Below, piece by piece: positions 7,289 through 15,853 of a DNA stretch of 64,000 nucleotides. The stretch comes from Mycolicibacterium sp. BiH015 (GTDB lineage Bacteria; Actinomycetota; Actinomycetes; Mycobacteriales; Mycobacteriaceae): the NCBI RefSeq assembly GCF_027706845.1, contig NZ_JAQGCZ010000017.1, positions 1 to 64,000 on the forward strand. The letters are read 5' to 3'. The number at the start of each line of letters is the position of its first letter. The first letter of the stretch is position 1. The position numbers were made by a program, and so were the translations under genes. The notes below the pieces were generated by a model. That model had not been told where the DNA came from. It was given only the letters and a program-made list of their open reading frames with translations, and did no database searches.

Positions 7289-10200
7289 CGGAAGTCACGA
7301 GACTTCGACGTCACCCGCAGGTTGATCGGACCCATCCGGTCGGCCACCACGGTGACCGCCCCGGTGGCGTTCTGCACGATGCCGCGGACCACCAGCGCTG
7401 AAGCGGTCTGGGCCAGCTTGCGGTGACGGCCCCACACCCCTCGGGAGCACAGCACATTGACCATTCCGGTCTCGTCCTCGAGGTTCATGAACGTCACTCC
7501 CTGCGCGGTGGCAGGCCGCTGCCGGTGCGTCACCGCCCCCGCCACCAGCACCCGGGTTCCGTCGCGCACCGACAGCAGCTGATCAGCGGGCACCACCCCC
7601 ATCGCGTCGAGATCCTCGCGGAGGAACTCCGTCGGATAGCGGTCCGGTGACACCCCGGTCGCCCACACGTCCGCGGCCGTCAGCTCGAGTTCGGTCATGC
7701 CGGGCAGCGACGGCACATGCGACGCCGACCCGACGCCGGGCAGCCGGTCGGGCCGTTCCGTGGCTGCCGCCCCTGCCGCCCACAGGCCTTCGCGTCTGGT
7801 GATCCCGAAACACCCCAGCGCACCCGCCGTCGCCAGCGCCTCGGTCTGCGGCACCGACAGCTGCACTCTTCTGGTCAGGTCGGTGAGAGTGCTGAAGGGG
7901 CCGTTGGCTTTTCGTTCCTCGACCAGGAGCTCCGCGAGGTCGGTGCCGATATGGCGGACGTTGCCCAGCCCCAGTCGCACATCCAGGCCCGCGTTTTCCA
8001 GCGTGGCATGCGGGAGGCTGGCGTTCACGTCGGGCCCGTGCACCACGACACCGTGCCTGCGGGCATCGGCAACCAGTGTCTGCGGTGAATAGAAACCCAT
8101 CGGCTGGGCCCGCAGAAGCGCCGCGCAGAACGCCGCGGGGTGGTGCAGCTTGAACCACGACGAATAGAACACCAGCGACGCGAAGCTCAGCGAATGGCTC
8201 TCCGGGAATCCGAAGTTGGCGAATGCCTCCAGTTTCTCGTAGATCCGCCTGGCCACGTCTCCGGTGATGCCGTGAAGTTCGGCCATGCCGTCGAAGAACC
8301 TGCTGCGCAACCGGCGCATCTTCTCGGTCGAGCGTTTCGAGCCCATCGCGCGGCGAAGCTGGTCGGCCTCCGACGCCGAGAATCCGGCGCAGTCGACGGC
8401 CAGCTGCATCAACTGTTCCTGGAACAGCGGCACTCCCAACGTTTTTCGCAGTGCCGATTCCATCGACGGGTGATCGTAGGTGACCTCTTCCTGCCCGTTT
8501 CGCCGCTTGATGTACGGGTGCACCGATCCGCCCTGGATCGGCCCGGGCCGGATCAGGGCGACCTCGACCACGAGATCGTAGAACTGCCGCGGCTTGAGCC
8601 GGGGCAGCGTGGCCATCTGGGCGCGCGATTCCACCTGGAACACCCCGACGGAGTCGGCCCGCTGCAGCATCTCGTAGACCGCGGGCTCCGACAGGTCGAG
8701 CTTGGCCAGGTCGACCTCGAGGCCCTTGTGCTCGGCGACCAGGTCGATGCAGTAGTGCAGCGCCGAGAGCATCCCGAGGCCGAGCAGGTCGAACTTCACC
8801 AAACCGATTGCCGCGCAGTCGTCTTTGTCCCACTGCAGAACACTTCGGTTCTCCATCCGGGCCCATTCGACGGGGCACACGTCGGCGATCGGACGGTCGC
8901 AGATCACCATGCCGCCGGAGTGGATACCCATGTGCCGCGGCAGATTCGAGATCTGTTTGGCCAGGTCCACCACCTGCTCGGGGATGTCCTCTACGTGGGT
9001 GGCGTCGGCGAGGTTGCCCCACTGGCTGATCTGCTTGCTCCAGGCGTCCTGCTGCCCCTGTGAGAATCCCAGCGCGCGTGCCATGTCGCGTACGGCGCTG
9101 CGGCCCCGGTAGGTGATCACGTTGGCCACCTGCGCGGCGTACTCCCGCCCGTACCGCTGATAGACATACTGGATAGCCTCCTCGCGCAAATCGGATTCGA
9201 TGTCGATGTCGATGTCGGGTGGCCCGTCGCGGGCAGGCGACAGAAAGCGTTCGAACAGCAACTCGTTGGCGATCGGGTCGACATTGGTGACCTTGAGCGC
9301 GTAGCAGACCGCCGAGTTGGCGGCCGAACCCCTGCCCTGGGACAGGATGTCGTTCTCCCGGCAGAACCGGGTGATGTCGTGCACCACCAGGAAGTAGCCG
9401 GGAAAGTTCAGCTGCTCGATGACCCTGAGCTCGTGCTCGATCTGGGTGTACGCGCGGGGGGCATGCTCCGGCGGCCCGTACCGCTCGCGGGCACCCTGCA
9501 TCACCAGGTGGCGCAGCCAGCTGTTCTCGGTGTGCCCCTCGGGAACGTCGAACGGCGGTAGCTGCGGAGCGATCAGGGCAAGGCCGAACGCGCACTGCTC
9601 CCCCAGCTCGGCGGCCGCCGAGACCACCTCGGGACAGTGCGCGAACACCCGGGCCATCTCCTCCCCCGACCGAAGGTGCGAACCACCCAGCGGCGCAAGA
9701 TAACCCGCAGCTTCGTCGACCGAGTTCCTGGCCCGGATGGCTCCCATCGCCATCGCGAGCCTGCCCCGCCCCGGTTCGGCGAAGTGAGCCGCGGTGGTGG
9801 CGATGACGCCAAGACCGAACCGAGGCGCGAGTGCCGCCAGTGCGGCATTGCGTTCGCCGTCGAGGGGGTGCCCGTGATGGGTGAGCTCGACGGTGACACG
9901 GTCGCGGCCGAACCGGTCGACAAGGTCGGCAAGTGCCGCCTCGGCAGCCTCGGGCCCTCCCCGCGATAGTGCTTGACGGACATGACCTTTGCGACACCCG
10001 GTCAAGATCTGCCAGTGCCCGCCCGCCGCTTCGGTCAGCGCGTCGTAGTCATAGCGCAACACCCCCTTCTCACCCCCGGCCAGATGCGCAGCGGCCAGCT
10101 GCCGCGACAGCCGCCGGTAGCCTTCGGGCCCGCGAGCGAGCACGAGAAGGTGGGGCCCGGGGGGATCGGAAACGTCGGTGCGGGTGCCGCCACCCAGCGA

Positions 10201-10581
10201 CAGTTCGGCACCGAACACCGTGGCCATGTCGAGCTCCCTGGCCGCCTCGGCGAACCGCACCACCCCGTAGAGCCCGTCGTGGTCGGTGAGCGCGATGGCC
10301 TTCAGATCCAGCCGGGCCGCCTCCTCCACCAGCTCCTCGGGGGTGCTGGCACCGTCGAGAAAGCTGTAGGCCGAGTGTGCGTGCAGTTCGGCGTAGGGCA
10401 CCGAGCCCCGCGTGGAACCCCGCACCTCCGGAGCCTCGTACTCTCCCCGCTTGCTCGACCAGGCCGGGCTGTCCCCGCCATCACCGACCTGCACGTCGAT
10501 GGGCCAGCCGGCGCGGCGCGGCTTGCCTTCCAACACCCGCCGCATTTCACCCCAGCTCGGGGGACCGGTATGCCAACCCAC
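7285..10581 (-). CDS. dnaE2: error-prone DNA polymerase III alpha subunit DnaE2
   Basis: 1098 residues, close to the size I recall for Rv3370c. The PHP domain begins near residue 60 (PYAELHAHSAYSFLDGAS), the polymerase palm carries PDIDIDIESD with catalytic aspartates, SQGRGSAANSAVCY marks the fingers region, and an OB fold with FMNLEDETGMVNVL lies near the C-terminus. DnaE2 performs translesion synthesis with ImuA' and ImuB and drives damage-induced mutagenesis. The GTG start at 10581 matches the mycobacterial N-terminus MGW..GPPSW. A perfect SOS box lies between its predicted -35 and -10 elements, so LexA control is expected. It shares its stop palindrome with the convergent PPOX gene. Confidence 0.96.
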   Translation of the reverse strand: MGWHTGPPSWGEMRRVLEGKPRRAGWPIDVQVGDGGDSPAWSSKRGEYEAPEVRGSTRGSVPYAELHAHSAYSFLDGASTPEELVEEAARLDLKAIALTDHDGLYGVVRFAEAARELDMATVFGAELSLGGGTRTDVSDPPGPHLLVLARGPEGYRRLSRQLAAAHLAGGEKGVLRYDYDALTEAAGGHWQILTGCRKGHVRQALSRGGPEAAEAALADLVDRFGRDRVTVELTHHGHPLDGERNAALAALAPRFGLGVIATTAAHFAEPGRGRLAMAMGAIRARNSVDEAAGYLAPLGGSHLRSGEEMARVFAHCPEVVSAAAELGEQCAFGLALIAPQLPPFDVPEGHTENSWLRHLVMQGARERYGPPEHAPRAYTQIEHELRVIEQLNFPGYFLVVHDITRFCRENDILSQGRGSAANSAVCYALKVTNVDPIANELLFERFLSPARDGPPDIDIDIESDLREEAIQYVYQRYGREYAAQVANVITYRGRSAVRDMARALGFSQGQQDAWSKQISQWGNLADATHVEDIPEQVVDLAKQISNLPRHMGIHSGGMVICDRPIADVCPVEWARMENRSVLQWDKDDCAAIGLVKFDLLGLGMLSALHYCIDLVAEHKGLEVDLAKLDLSEPAVYEMLQRADSVGVFQVESRAQMATLPRLKPRQFYDLVVEVALIRPGPIQGGSVHPYIKRRNGQEEVTYDHPSMESALRKTLGVPLFQEQLMQLAVDCAGFSASEADQLRRAMGSKRSTEKMRRLRSRFFDGMAELHGITGDVARRIYEKLEAFANFGFPESHSLSFASLVFYSSWFKLHHPAAFCAALLRAQPMGFYSPQTLVADARRHGVVVHGPDVNASLPHATLENAGLDVRLGLGNVRHIGTDLAELLVEERKANGPFSTLTDLTRRVQLSVPQTEALATAGALGCFGITRREGLWAAGAAATERPDRLPGVGSASHVPSLPGMTELELTAADVWATGVSPDRYPTEFLREDLDAMGVVPADQLLSVRDGTRVLVAGAVTHRQRPATAQGVTFMNLEDETGMVNVLCSRGVWGRHRKLAQTASALVVRGIVQNATGAVTVVADRMGPINLRVTSKSRDFR

Positions 10582-10587
10582 CCACGC

Positions 10588-10616
10588 AGTCTATCGAACA
10601 AATGTTCGAAAGTCAG
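10588..10616 (-). promoter_or_regulatory. dnaE2 SOS promoter: LexA box inside a 17-bp spacer
   Basis: Reading the minus strand: CTGACT (10616-10611), a 17-base spacer, TAGACT (10593-10588), six bases, then the GTG of dnaE2 at 10581. The consensus mycobacterial SOS box TCGAAC-AAAT-GTTCGA (10594-10609, plus-strand reading) fills 16 of the 17 spacer positions. A bound LexA would occlude polymerase. The -35 hexamer contains the stop codon of the upstream GGDEF gene. Confidence 0.85.
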
Positions 10617-11773
10617 GCGGTCCTTCCGGTGCCATCGATCCCGGTGTCGCCCGGGTCTTCCTCGTCGAGGTTGGGTCGCAGCACGTAGCGGACCTGATTG
10701 CCGCCCGTCATCCGCGCCTGCTCGATGGCCTGCCTGGCGATGCCGATCAACTTGTCGAGGACCTCGTCCGGCGGCTCGGCGGCCAGCGGAGGTAGTGGGG
10801 TGACGACGACTCCGATGCTGGCGGTGAGGCGTTGCGGCGTCGCGGCGATGGACCCGCGGATACGTTCCACCAGAGGAGAGGCGTCCGCGGTGGTGAAGGT
10901 GTCGGCGATCAGGAAGTCGTCGTCGGCGACGTGCGCGACGATCGCGTTGTGCCGCACCGTCTCGCGCAGCGCCTGCCCGACCGTGACGCGGGCGCGGTTG
11001 CCGCCTCCCGAGCCGGACAGCCCGAGTAGCAGCGAGAAGCTGTCGATGTTGACCGCGAGGACGACCAGATATTTGTCGTCACTACGACTGCGCGACGCCA
11101 GCAGCGTCGCGACGGAGCTGTAGAACGCGTCGCGGTGCAGCAGGCCGGTCAGTTGCTCGATGTCGCCGTGATGGGCGTTGGGTTGCAGCAGCTTGATCAC
11201 CGCGCGGCACGAGATCGCCACGAACACGTTGAGCAACACAACGATGACCAACGCGCAGATCGCCACCGCAAGGTCGGTCGTCATCAGCTCCACGAACAGG
11301 ATTCCGAGCACGACCGCGGCGATCGCCCACGCCAGGGTGAGGAGCCGGACTGCGTGGAAACACACGACGAACACGGTGATCACCACGTAGGTCGCGGTTC
11401 CGAGGAATCCGATGACGGGGTTGTCGACCATCAGCGAGGAGACGCCGATCCCGACGGAGACGGCGATGACCGACGTCAGGGACTGCAGCCGGGTCGGCCA
11501 GCTGTCGCGCAACCACATTACAGCCAGTGCCAGCGAACCGACGGCGATGACTGACGCGGCGATCCAGGCGCCTCGCGAATCGGGACCGTACGCGCTCGCC
11601 ATCAGACCTACGGGCAACAGTCCCAGCACGGTGATACATAGCGCTACCAGGCGACATGTCGCGGTCTGCAAACCGCGCGCCGCGAGAACGGCGGTGAACC
11701 AGTAGTACTGGTCAAAGCGCCACAACGCAGGGCCGAGTGCGGCAGCGGACGAATTCCGCAAACCCTCGAACAT
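10613..11773 (-). CDS. membrane protein with degenerate GGDEF domain
   Basis: 386 residues: about six membrane segments in residues 35-200, then a GGDEF-like domain beginning DIEQLTGLLHRDAFYSSVATLL and ending TASIGVV. The catalytic GG(D/E)EF motif is replaced by ADDDF (in HVADDDFLIAD), so diguanylate cyclase activity is doubtful; such domains often bind nucleotides or partners instead. The start at 11773 was chosen over the frame opening at 11812 because MFEGLRN follows a G-rich ribosome site. It lies between htdY and dnaE2, a position not occupied by this gene in M. tuberculosis as I recall it. Role unknown. Confidence 0.78.
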   Translation of the reverse strand: MFEGLRNSSAAALGPALWRFDQYYWFTAVLAARGLQTATCRLVALCITVLGLLPVGLMASAYGPDSRGAWIAASVIAVGSLALAVMWLRDSWPTRLQSLTSVIAVSVGIGVSSLMVDNPVIGFLGTATYVVITVFVVCFHAVRLLTLAWAIAAVVLGILFVELMTTDLAVAICALVIVVLLNVFVAISCRAVIKLLQPNAHHGDIEQLTGLLHRDAFYSSVATLLASRSRSDDKYLVVLAVNIDSFSLLLGLSGSGGGNRARVTVGQALRETVRHNAIVAHVADDDFLIADTFTTADASPLVERIRGSIAATPQRLTASIGVVVTPLPPLAAEPPDEVLDKLIGIARQAIEQARMTGGNQVRYVLRPNLDEEDPGDTGIDGTGRTA

Positions 11774-11885
11774 CGGCCCACCCCTGTCGCACGTGTTCCA
11801 GGTCCAGATCAAAACCCCCGCGCATCGCGAAGGCTACCAGCCCAGCAAACATTTGCCCAGCGTCAATATTTGCTGACGGGTTCCA

Positions 11886-12755
11886 CTATTCGGCGGAGAA
11901 TTCCGCTTCCCCGTCTTCGAGCACCACGCGGGCGTTCGACCCGTCGGGATTGGCCGCCTCGGTGCGGAAAACCGCCCGGCCGGAAGCCAGGCGCCAGATC
12001 GATGTCGTCAGGGTTTCGCCGGGAAAAACCGGCGAGGTGAAGCGGGCCGCGATCGCAGTCACCTTGGTGGCGTCGCCGCCCGCGAGTTCGGTGACCAGCG
12101 CCCGACCGGCGACACCGTAGGTACACAGCCCGTGCAGGATCGGCTTCGGGAAGCCGGCGAGCTGGGCGAACCACGGGTCGCTGTGCAGCGGGTTGCGATC
12201 ACCGGACAGGCGGTAGATCAGCGCCTGATCCTCCCGCGTCGGTAGCGCGAGCTGGGCGTCCGGCGCCCGATCGGGGACCTCCGGTGCGGGCGGGCGCCGG
12301 CCCGGTTGGCCGCCGAAGCCACCCTCTCCACGGATCACCAGGGTCGTCAGCGTCTCGGCGACGGCTTGTCCGGATTCGGGATCACTGCCCGTCGCCTTGA
12401 GCACGACGACCGCGTTCTTACCCTCTCCCTTGTCCTGGATGTCGGCCACCTCGCAGACCACGCTGAGTTTGCCGGCAGCAGGCAGCGGCGCGAAAACACG
12501 GATGCTCTGAGAGCCGTGCAGCAGTCTGCTGAAGTCGAACGATCCGATCTTGGCTGCGGCCGCGAACGGCGAGCACGCGATGACGGCGTAGGTCGGAAGG
12601 ACTTGCTGAGTCACCTCGTGGCTGTTCTCGGTGGTCAACGCGAGATCGTCGGTGCCCGCCCCGACGCCCAGGGCGTACAGGAGCGTGTCGCGGTCACTCC
12701 AGCTGAACAGCTGCGCCTGCGTGGTCTCGCCAATGGCGTTGGGATCGATCGGCAT
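11886..12755 (-). CDS. htdY: (3R)-hydroxyacyl-CoA dehydratase, MaoC-like, HtdY
   Basis: 289 residues with the two-hot-dog plan of HtdY (Rv3389c). The C-terminal half has the hydratase-2 motif YRLSGDRNPLHSDPWFA followed by GFPKPILHGLCTYG, where D and H act in water addition/removal on the 2-enoyl-CoA. The N-terminal half is a non-catalytic hot-dog fold. The likely role is fatty-acyl or side-chain hydration in lipid metabolism. The ATG at 12755 lies six bases after TAATGT (12767-12762), so a leaderless transcript is likely. It is divergent from acrA1. Confidence 0.9.
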   Translation of the reverse strand: MPIDPNAIGETTQAQLFSWSDRDTLLYALGVGAGTDDLALTTENSHEVTQQVLPTYAVIACSPFAAAAKIGSFDFSRLLHGSQSIRVFAPLPAAGKLSVVCEVADIQDKGEGKNAVVVLKATGSDPESGQAVAETLTTLVIRGEGGFGGQPGRRPPAPEVPDRAPDAQLALPTREDQALIYRLSGDRNPLHSDPWFAQLAGFPKPILHGLCTYGVAGRALVTELAGGDATKVTAIAARFTSPVFPGETLTTSIWRLASGRAVFRTEAANPDGSNARVVLEDGEAEFSAE

Positions 12756-12788
12756 GAGCAGACATTAACCGCAGTGCCGGACTCCTCG

Positions 12789-12817
12789 TTGACACTCGGT
12801 CGGGTGCGGGTGACCAT
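12789..12817 (+). promoter_or_regulatory. predicted acrA1 promoter
   Basis: TTGACA (12789-12794), 17 bases, GACCAT (12812-12817), then seven bases to ATG 12825. The perfect -35 and spacing support transcription initiating at the start codon, and argue against the upstream in-frame ATG at 12816, which lies inside the -10 region. Predicted from pattern only. Confidence 0.5.
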
Positions 12818-12824
12818 GTCTCGC

Positions 12825-14822
12825 ATGCGCTATGTCGTTACCGGCGGTACCGGGTTTATCGGCCGCCGATTGATCACCCGGTTGCTCGCACTCCCCGACA
12901 CCGAGTCGGTGCATGTGCTGGTGCGCCGCGGGTCGCTCGGCCGGTTCGAACGGCTCGCGCAGCAGTGGGGCGAACGGGCCCGCCCCCTCGTCGGTGATCT
13001 CGTCGAACCCGATCTGGGACTTCCGGATGCCACCGTGGCCGACCTCGGAACCGTCGACCATGTCGTGCACTGCGGGGCGATCTACGACATAACCGCCCCC
13101 GAGGAGCGACAACGCACCGCCAACGTGGACGGCACCAAATCCGTCATCGCCTTGGCGAAGCGATTGGACGCGACGTTGCACCACGTGTCCTCGATCGCGG
13201 TGGCGGGCACTTTCCGCGGGGTGTTCAGCGAGGACGACTTCGACGTCGCGCAGAACCTTCCCACCCCGTATCACCGAACCAAATTCGAGGCGGAGCTGCT
13301 GGTGCGCTCGGCAGAGCGGCTCCGGTTCCGCATCTATCGCCCCGCCGTGGTTGTCGGCGACTCGCGCACCGGCGAGATCGACAAGATCGACGGGCCTTAC
13401 TACTTCTTCGGAATCCTGTCGACGCTGGCGAGTCTCCCCCGATTCACACCGATAATGCTGCCCGACACCGGGCGAACCAACATCGTGCCGGTGGATTTCG
13501 TGGTTGAAGCCATGGTGGCACTCATGCACCTCGACGGGCGGGACGGGCAGACGTTCCACCTGACCGCACCGAAGACGATCGGCCTTCGGGGCATCTACCG
13601 AGGCGTCGCGCCGGCAGCAGGTCTGCCACCACTGGTCGGGTCGTTGCCCCGAGCTGCCGCGACTCCACTTCTGCAGGCGACCGGCCGCGCCAGGGTGTTG
13701 CGCAACATGGCTGCCACCCAGCTCGGTGTACCCGGTGAGATCCTCGACGTCGTGGAGCTCGCACCGACGTTCACCTGCGAGCGCACCGAGGCCGCGCTGC
13801 GCGGGACCGGGATCCGCGTGCCCGAATTCGCGTCCTACGCCCCGCAGCTCTGGCGTTACTGGGCTGCGCATCTCGATCCGAACCGTGCGCGTCGTGACGA
13901 TCCGGCCGGGCCGCTGGTGGGCAAGCACGTGATCATCACCGGCGCCTCCAGCGGGATCGGCCGCGCGTCGGCGATCGCGGTGGCCGCGCGCGGGGCGACG
14001 GTGTTCGCCCTGGCCCGCAACGCCGAAGCACTCGACGGCCTCGTCGAGGAGATCCGCGAGGCCGGTGGTGACGCGCACGCCTTCACCTGTGATGTCACCG
14101 ATTCGGCGGCCGTCGAGCACACGGTCAAGGACATCCTCGGCCGCTTCGGGCACGTCGACTATCTGGTCAACAATGCGGGCCGCTCGATCCGGCGCTCGGT
14201 GACGGCATCCACCGACCGGCTGCACGACTACGAGCGGGTGATGGCGGTCAACTACTTCGGCCCCGTGCGCATGGTGCTGGCGCTGCTGCCCCACTGGCGC
14301 GAGCGCCGATTCGGTCATGTGGTCAATGTGTCCAGCGCCGGGGTTCAAGCCGCCAGCCCGAAGTACAGCGCCTACGTCCCCAGCAAGGCAGCTCTGGACG
14401 CCTTCTCCGAAGTTGTTGGCACCGAGACGCTTTCGGATCACATCACGTTCACCAACATCCACATGCCGCTGGTCGAGACGCCGATGATCGCCCCGTCGCG
14501 TAGGCTCAACCCGATGCCGCCGATCACCGCAGAACACGCCGCCGCGATGGTGGTCCGCGGTCTGGTCGAGAAGCCGGCGCGTATCGACACACCGATCGGC
14601 ACGCTGGCCGACCTCGGGATGTACTTCACTCCGCGACTGTCCCGTCGCGTACTGCACCAGGTGTATCTGGGATACCCGGATTCCGCTGCGGCGCGCGGCA
14701 TCTCCGAGACACCCACCCGCGCGCCCAGGCGCCCCCGACACCCGGGCCGGCCGGCGCCGTCGCTGCGCGTTCCCGGTCCCGTCAAGCGTGCGGTGCGACT
14801 GGTGCCCGGCGTGCATTGGTGA
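12825..14822 (+). CDS. acrA1: bifunctional fatty acyl-CoA reductase AcrA1
   Basis: 665 residues. An N-terminal extended-SDR reductase (Rossmann GGTGFIG at residues 7-13; YHRTK as catalytic Tyr/Lys) is fused to a C-terminal classical SDR (TGASSGIG near 370; YVPSK near 525). This is the layout of Rv3391, a two-step reductase of long-chain acyl-CoA to aldehyde and alcohol for wax-ester and lipid synthesis. The start at 12825 matches MRYVVTGGTGFIG. The last codons (rich in Arg/Pro) overlap the start of iunH in a GTGA, so the two are coupled. The long antisense frame across this gene is a high-GC shadow. Confidence 0.9.
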   Translation: MRYVVTGGTGFIGRRLITRLLALPDTESVHVLVRRGSLGRFERLAQQWGERARPLVGDLVEPDLGLPDATVADLGTVDHVVHCGAIYDITAPEERQRTANVDGTKSVIALAKRLDATLHHVSSIAVAGTFRGVFSEDDFDVAQNLPTPYHRTKFEAELLVRSAERLRFRIYRPAVVVGDSRTGEIDKIDGPYYFFGILSTLASLPRFTPIMLPDTGRTNIVPVDFVVEAMVALMHLDGRDGQTFHLTAPKTIGLRGIYRGVAPAAGLPPLVGSLPRAAATPLLQATGRARVLRNMAATQLGVPGEILDVVELAPTFTCERTEAALRGTGIRVPEFASYAPQLWRYWAAHLDPNRARRDDPAGPLVGKHVIITGASSGIGRASAIAVAARGATVFALARNAEALDGLVEEIREAGGDAHAFTCDVTDSAAVEHTVKDILGRFGHVDYLVNNAGRSIRRSVTASTDRLHDYERVMAVNYFGPVRMVLALLPHWRERRFGHVVNVSSAGVQAASPKYSAYVPSKAALDAFSEVVGTETLSDHITFTNIHMPLVETPMIAPSRRLNPMPPITAEHAAAMVVRGLVEKPARIDTPIGTLADLGMYFTPRLSRRVLHQVYLGYPDSAAARGISETPTRAPRRPRHPGRPAPSLRVPGPVKRAVRLVPGVHW

Positions 14823-15853
14823 GCCCGGCTCCGGTCTTCATCGACGTCGACACCGGCGTCGACGACGCGATGGCGCTGGTCTACCTGTTCGCCAGCGCGG
14901 AGGCCGAGCTGGTCGGCATCGCCTCTACGGCGGGCAACGTTGACGTGCATGCCGTCTGCCGCAACAACCTGGCACTGCTGGAGTTGTGCGGGATCACCGG
15001 TGTCCCCGTTTCCCGGGGATCCGAGACGCCGCTGACGGCTCCGCTGTGCACCGCCGAGGACACCCACGGGCCGGAGGGTCTCGGCTACGCACACCTGCCA
15101 GAGCCGACCACCGAGCTGACCGACTACGACGCCGCGCAAGCCTGGGTACGCGCCGCCCGCGCCCATCCCGGAGAGCTGATCGGCATCGCGACCGGCCCAC
15201 TGACCAACCTCGCACTGGCGGTGCGCGCCGAACCCGGTTTACCCGGCTTGCTGAAACGGCTCGTGATCATGGGTGGCGCCTTCGACTATCGCGGCAACAC
15301 CACGCCGGTGGCGGAGTGGAACACCCATGTCGACCCCGAGTCGGCCGCCGAGGTGTTCGCGGCGTGGGGCGGACGAGGCGCCGACCACCTCCCGATCGTA
15401 TTGGGGCTCAACCTCACCGAGCACGCTGCGATGACCCCGGAGCTGATGGGCCGGCTGGCGGCCGCCGCTGGGTCGACGTCGCGTCCGATGTCGATCGCCG
15501 ACGCACGCGGTACCGCGTCGACGGCGTCCAACCCGCTGATCCGGGCGCTCGAGGATGCGATGCGGTTCTATTTCGAGTTCCACTACGACCAGGGCGAGGG
15601 CTATCTGGCCCATCTGCACGATCCGCTGGCCGCCGCGGTCGCACTCGACCCGGAGCTGGTGCGGTATCGCGCCGCGGCGGTGGACGTCGAACTGACCGGT
15701 ACGTTGACCCGCGGCATGACGATCGCCGACTGGAGCAAGCACTGGGGCCGAGAACCCAACGCGCTCATCGGTGTCGAGGTCGACCCCACGATGTTCTTCG
15801 ACCGTTTCATCGAGCGAGTCGGTGCGTTCGCACGGCAGCTCGATCACTCGTAG
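14819..15853 (+). CDS. iunH: inosine-uridine preferring nucleoside hydrolase
   Basis: 344 residues. The N-terminal calcium-site motif DVDTGVDDAMAL is diagnostic of nucleoside N-ribohydrolases, which cleave ribonucleosides to base and ribose for salvage. IATGPLTNLAL and a late EWNTHVDPE segment (Asn and Asp/His contacts) are also present. Equivalent to Rv3393. The GTG start at 14819 overlaps the acrA1 stop. Its end overlaps the end of imuB by 10 bases (convergent). Confidence 0.9.
   Translation: MSPAPVFIDVDTGVDDAMALVYLFASAEAELVGIASTAGNVDVHAVCRNNLALLELCGITGVPVSRGSETPLTAPLCTAEDTHGPEGLGYAHLPEPTTELTDYDAAQAWVRAARAHPGELIGIATGPLTNLALAVRAEPGLPGLLKRLVIMGGAFDYRGNTTPVAEWNTHVDPESAAEVFAAWGGRGADHLPIVLGLNLTEHAAMTPELMGRLAAAAGSTSRPMSIADARGTASTASNPLIRALEDAMRFYFEFHYDQGEGYLAHLHDPLAAAVALDPELVRYRAAAVDVELTGTLTRGMTIADWSKHWGREPNALIGVEVDPTMFFDRFIERVGAFARQLDHS

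Noticed and set aside
7583..9997. 804-codon frame overlapping dnaE2 on the same strand
   Set aside because: Shifted frame of dnaE2, with no recognisable domains; dnaE2 is intact.
12765..14816. 683-codon open frame antisense to acrA1
   Set aside because: High-GC shadow: composition is Arg/His/Gly-rich without a fold, and the plus strand encodes a clear bifunctional reductase.
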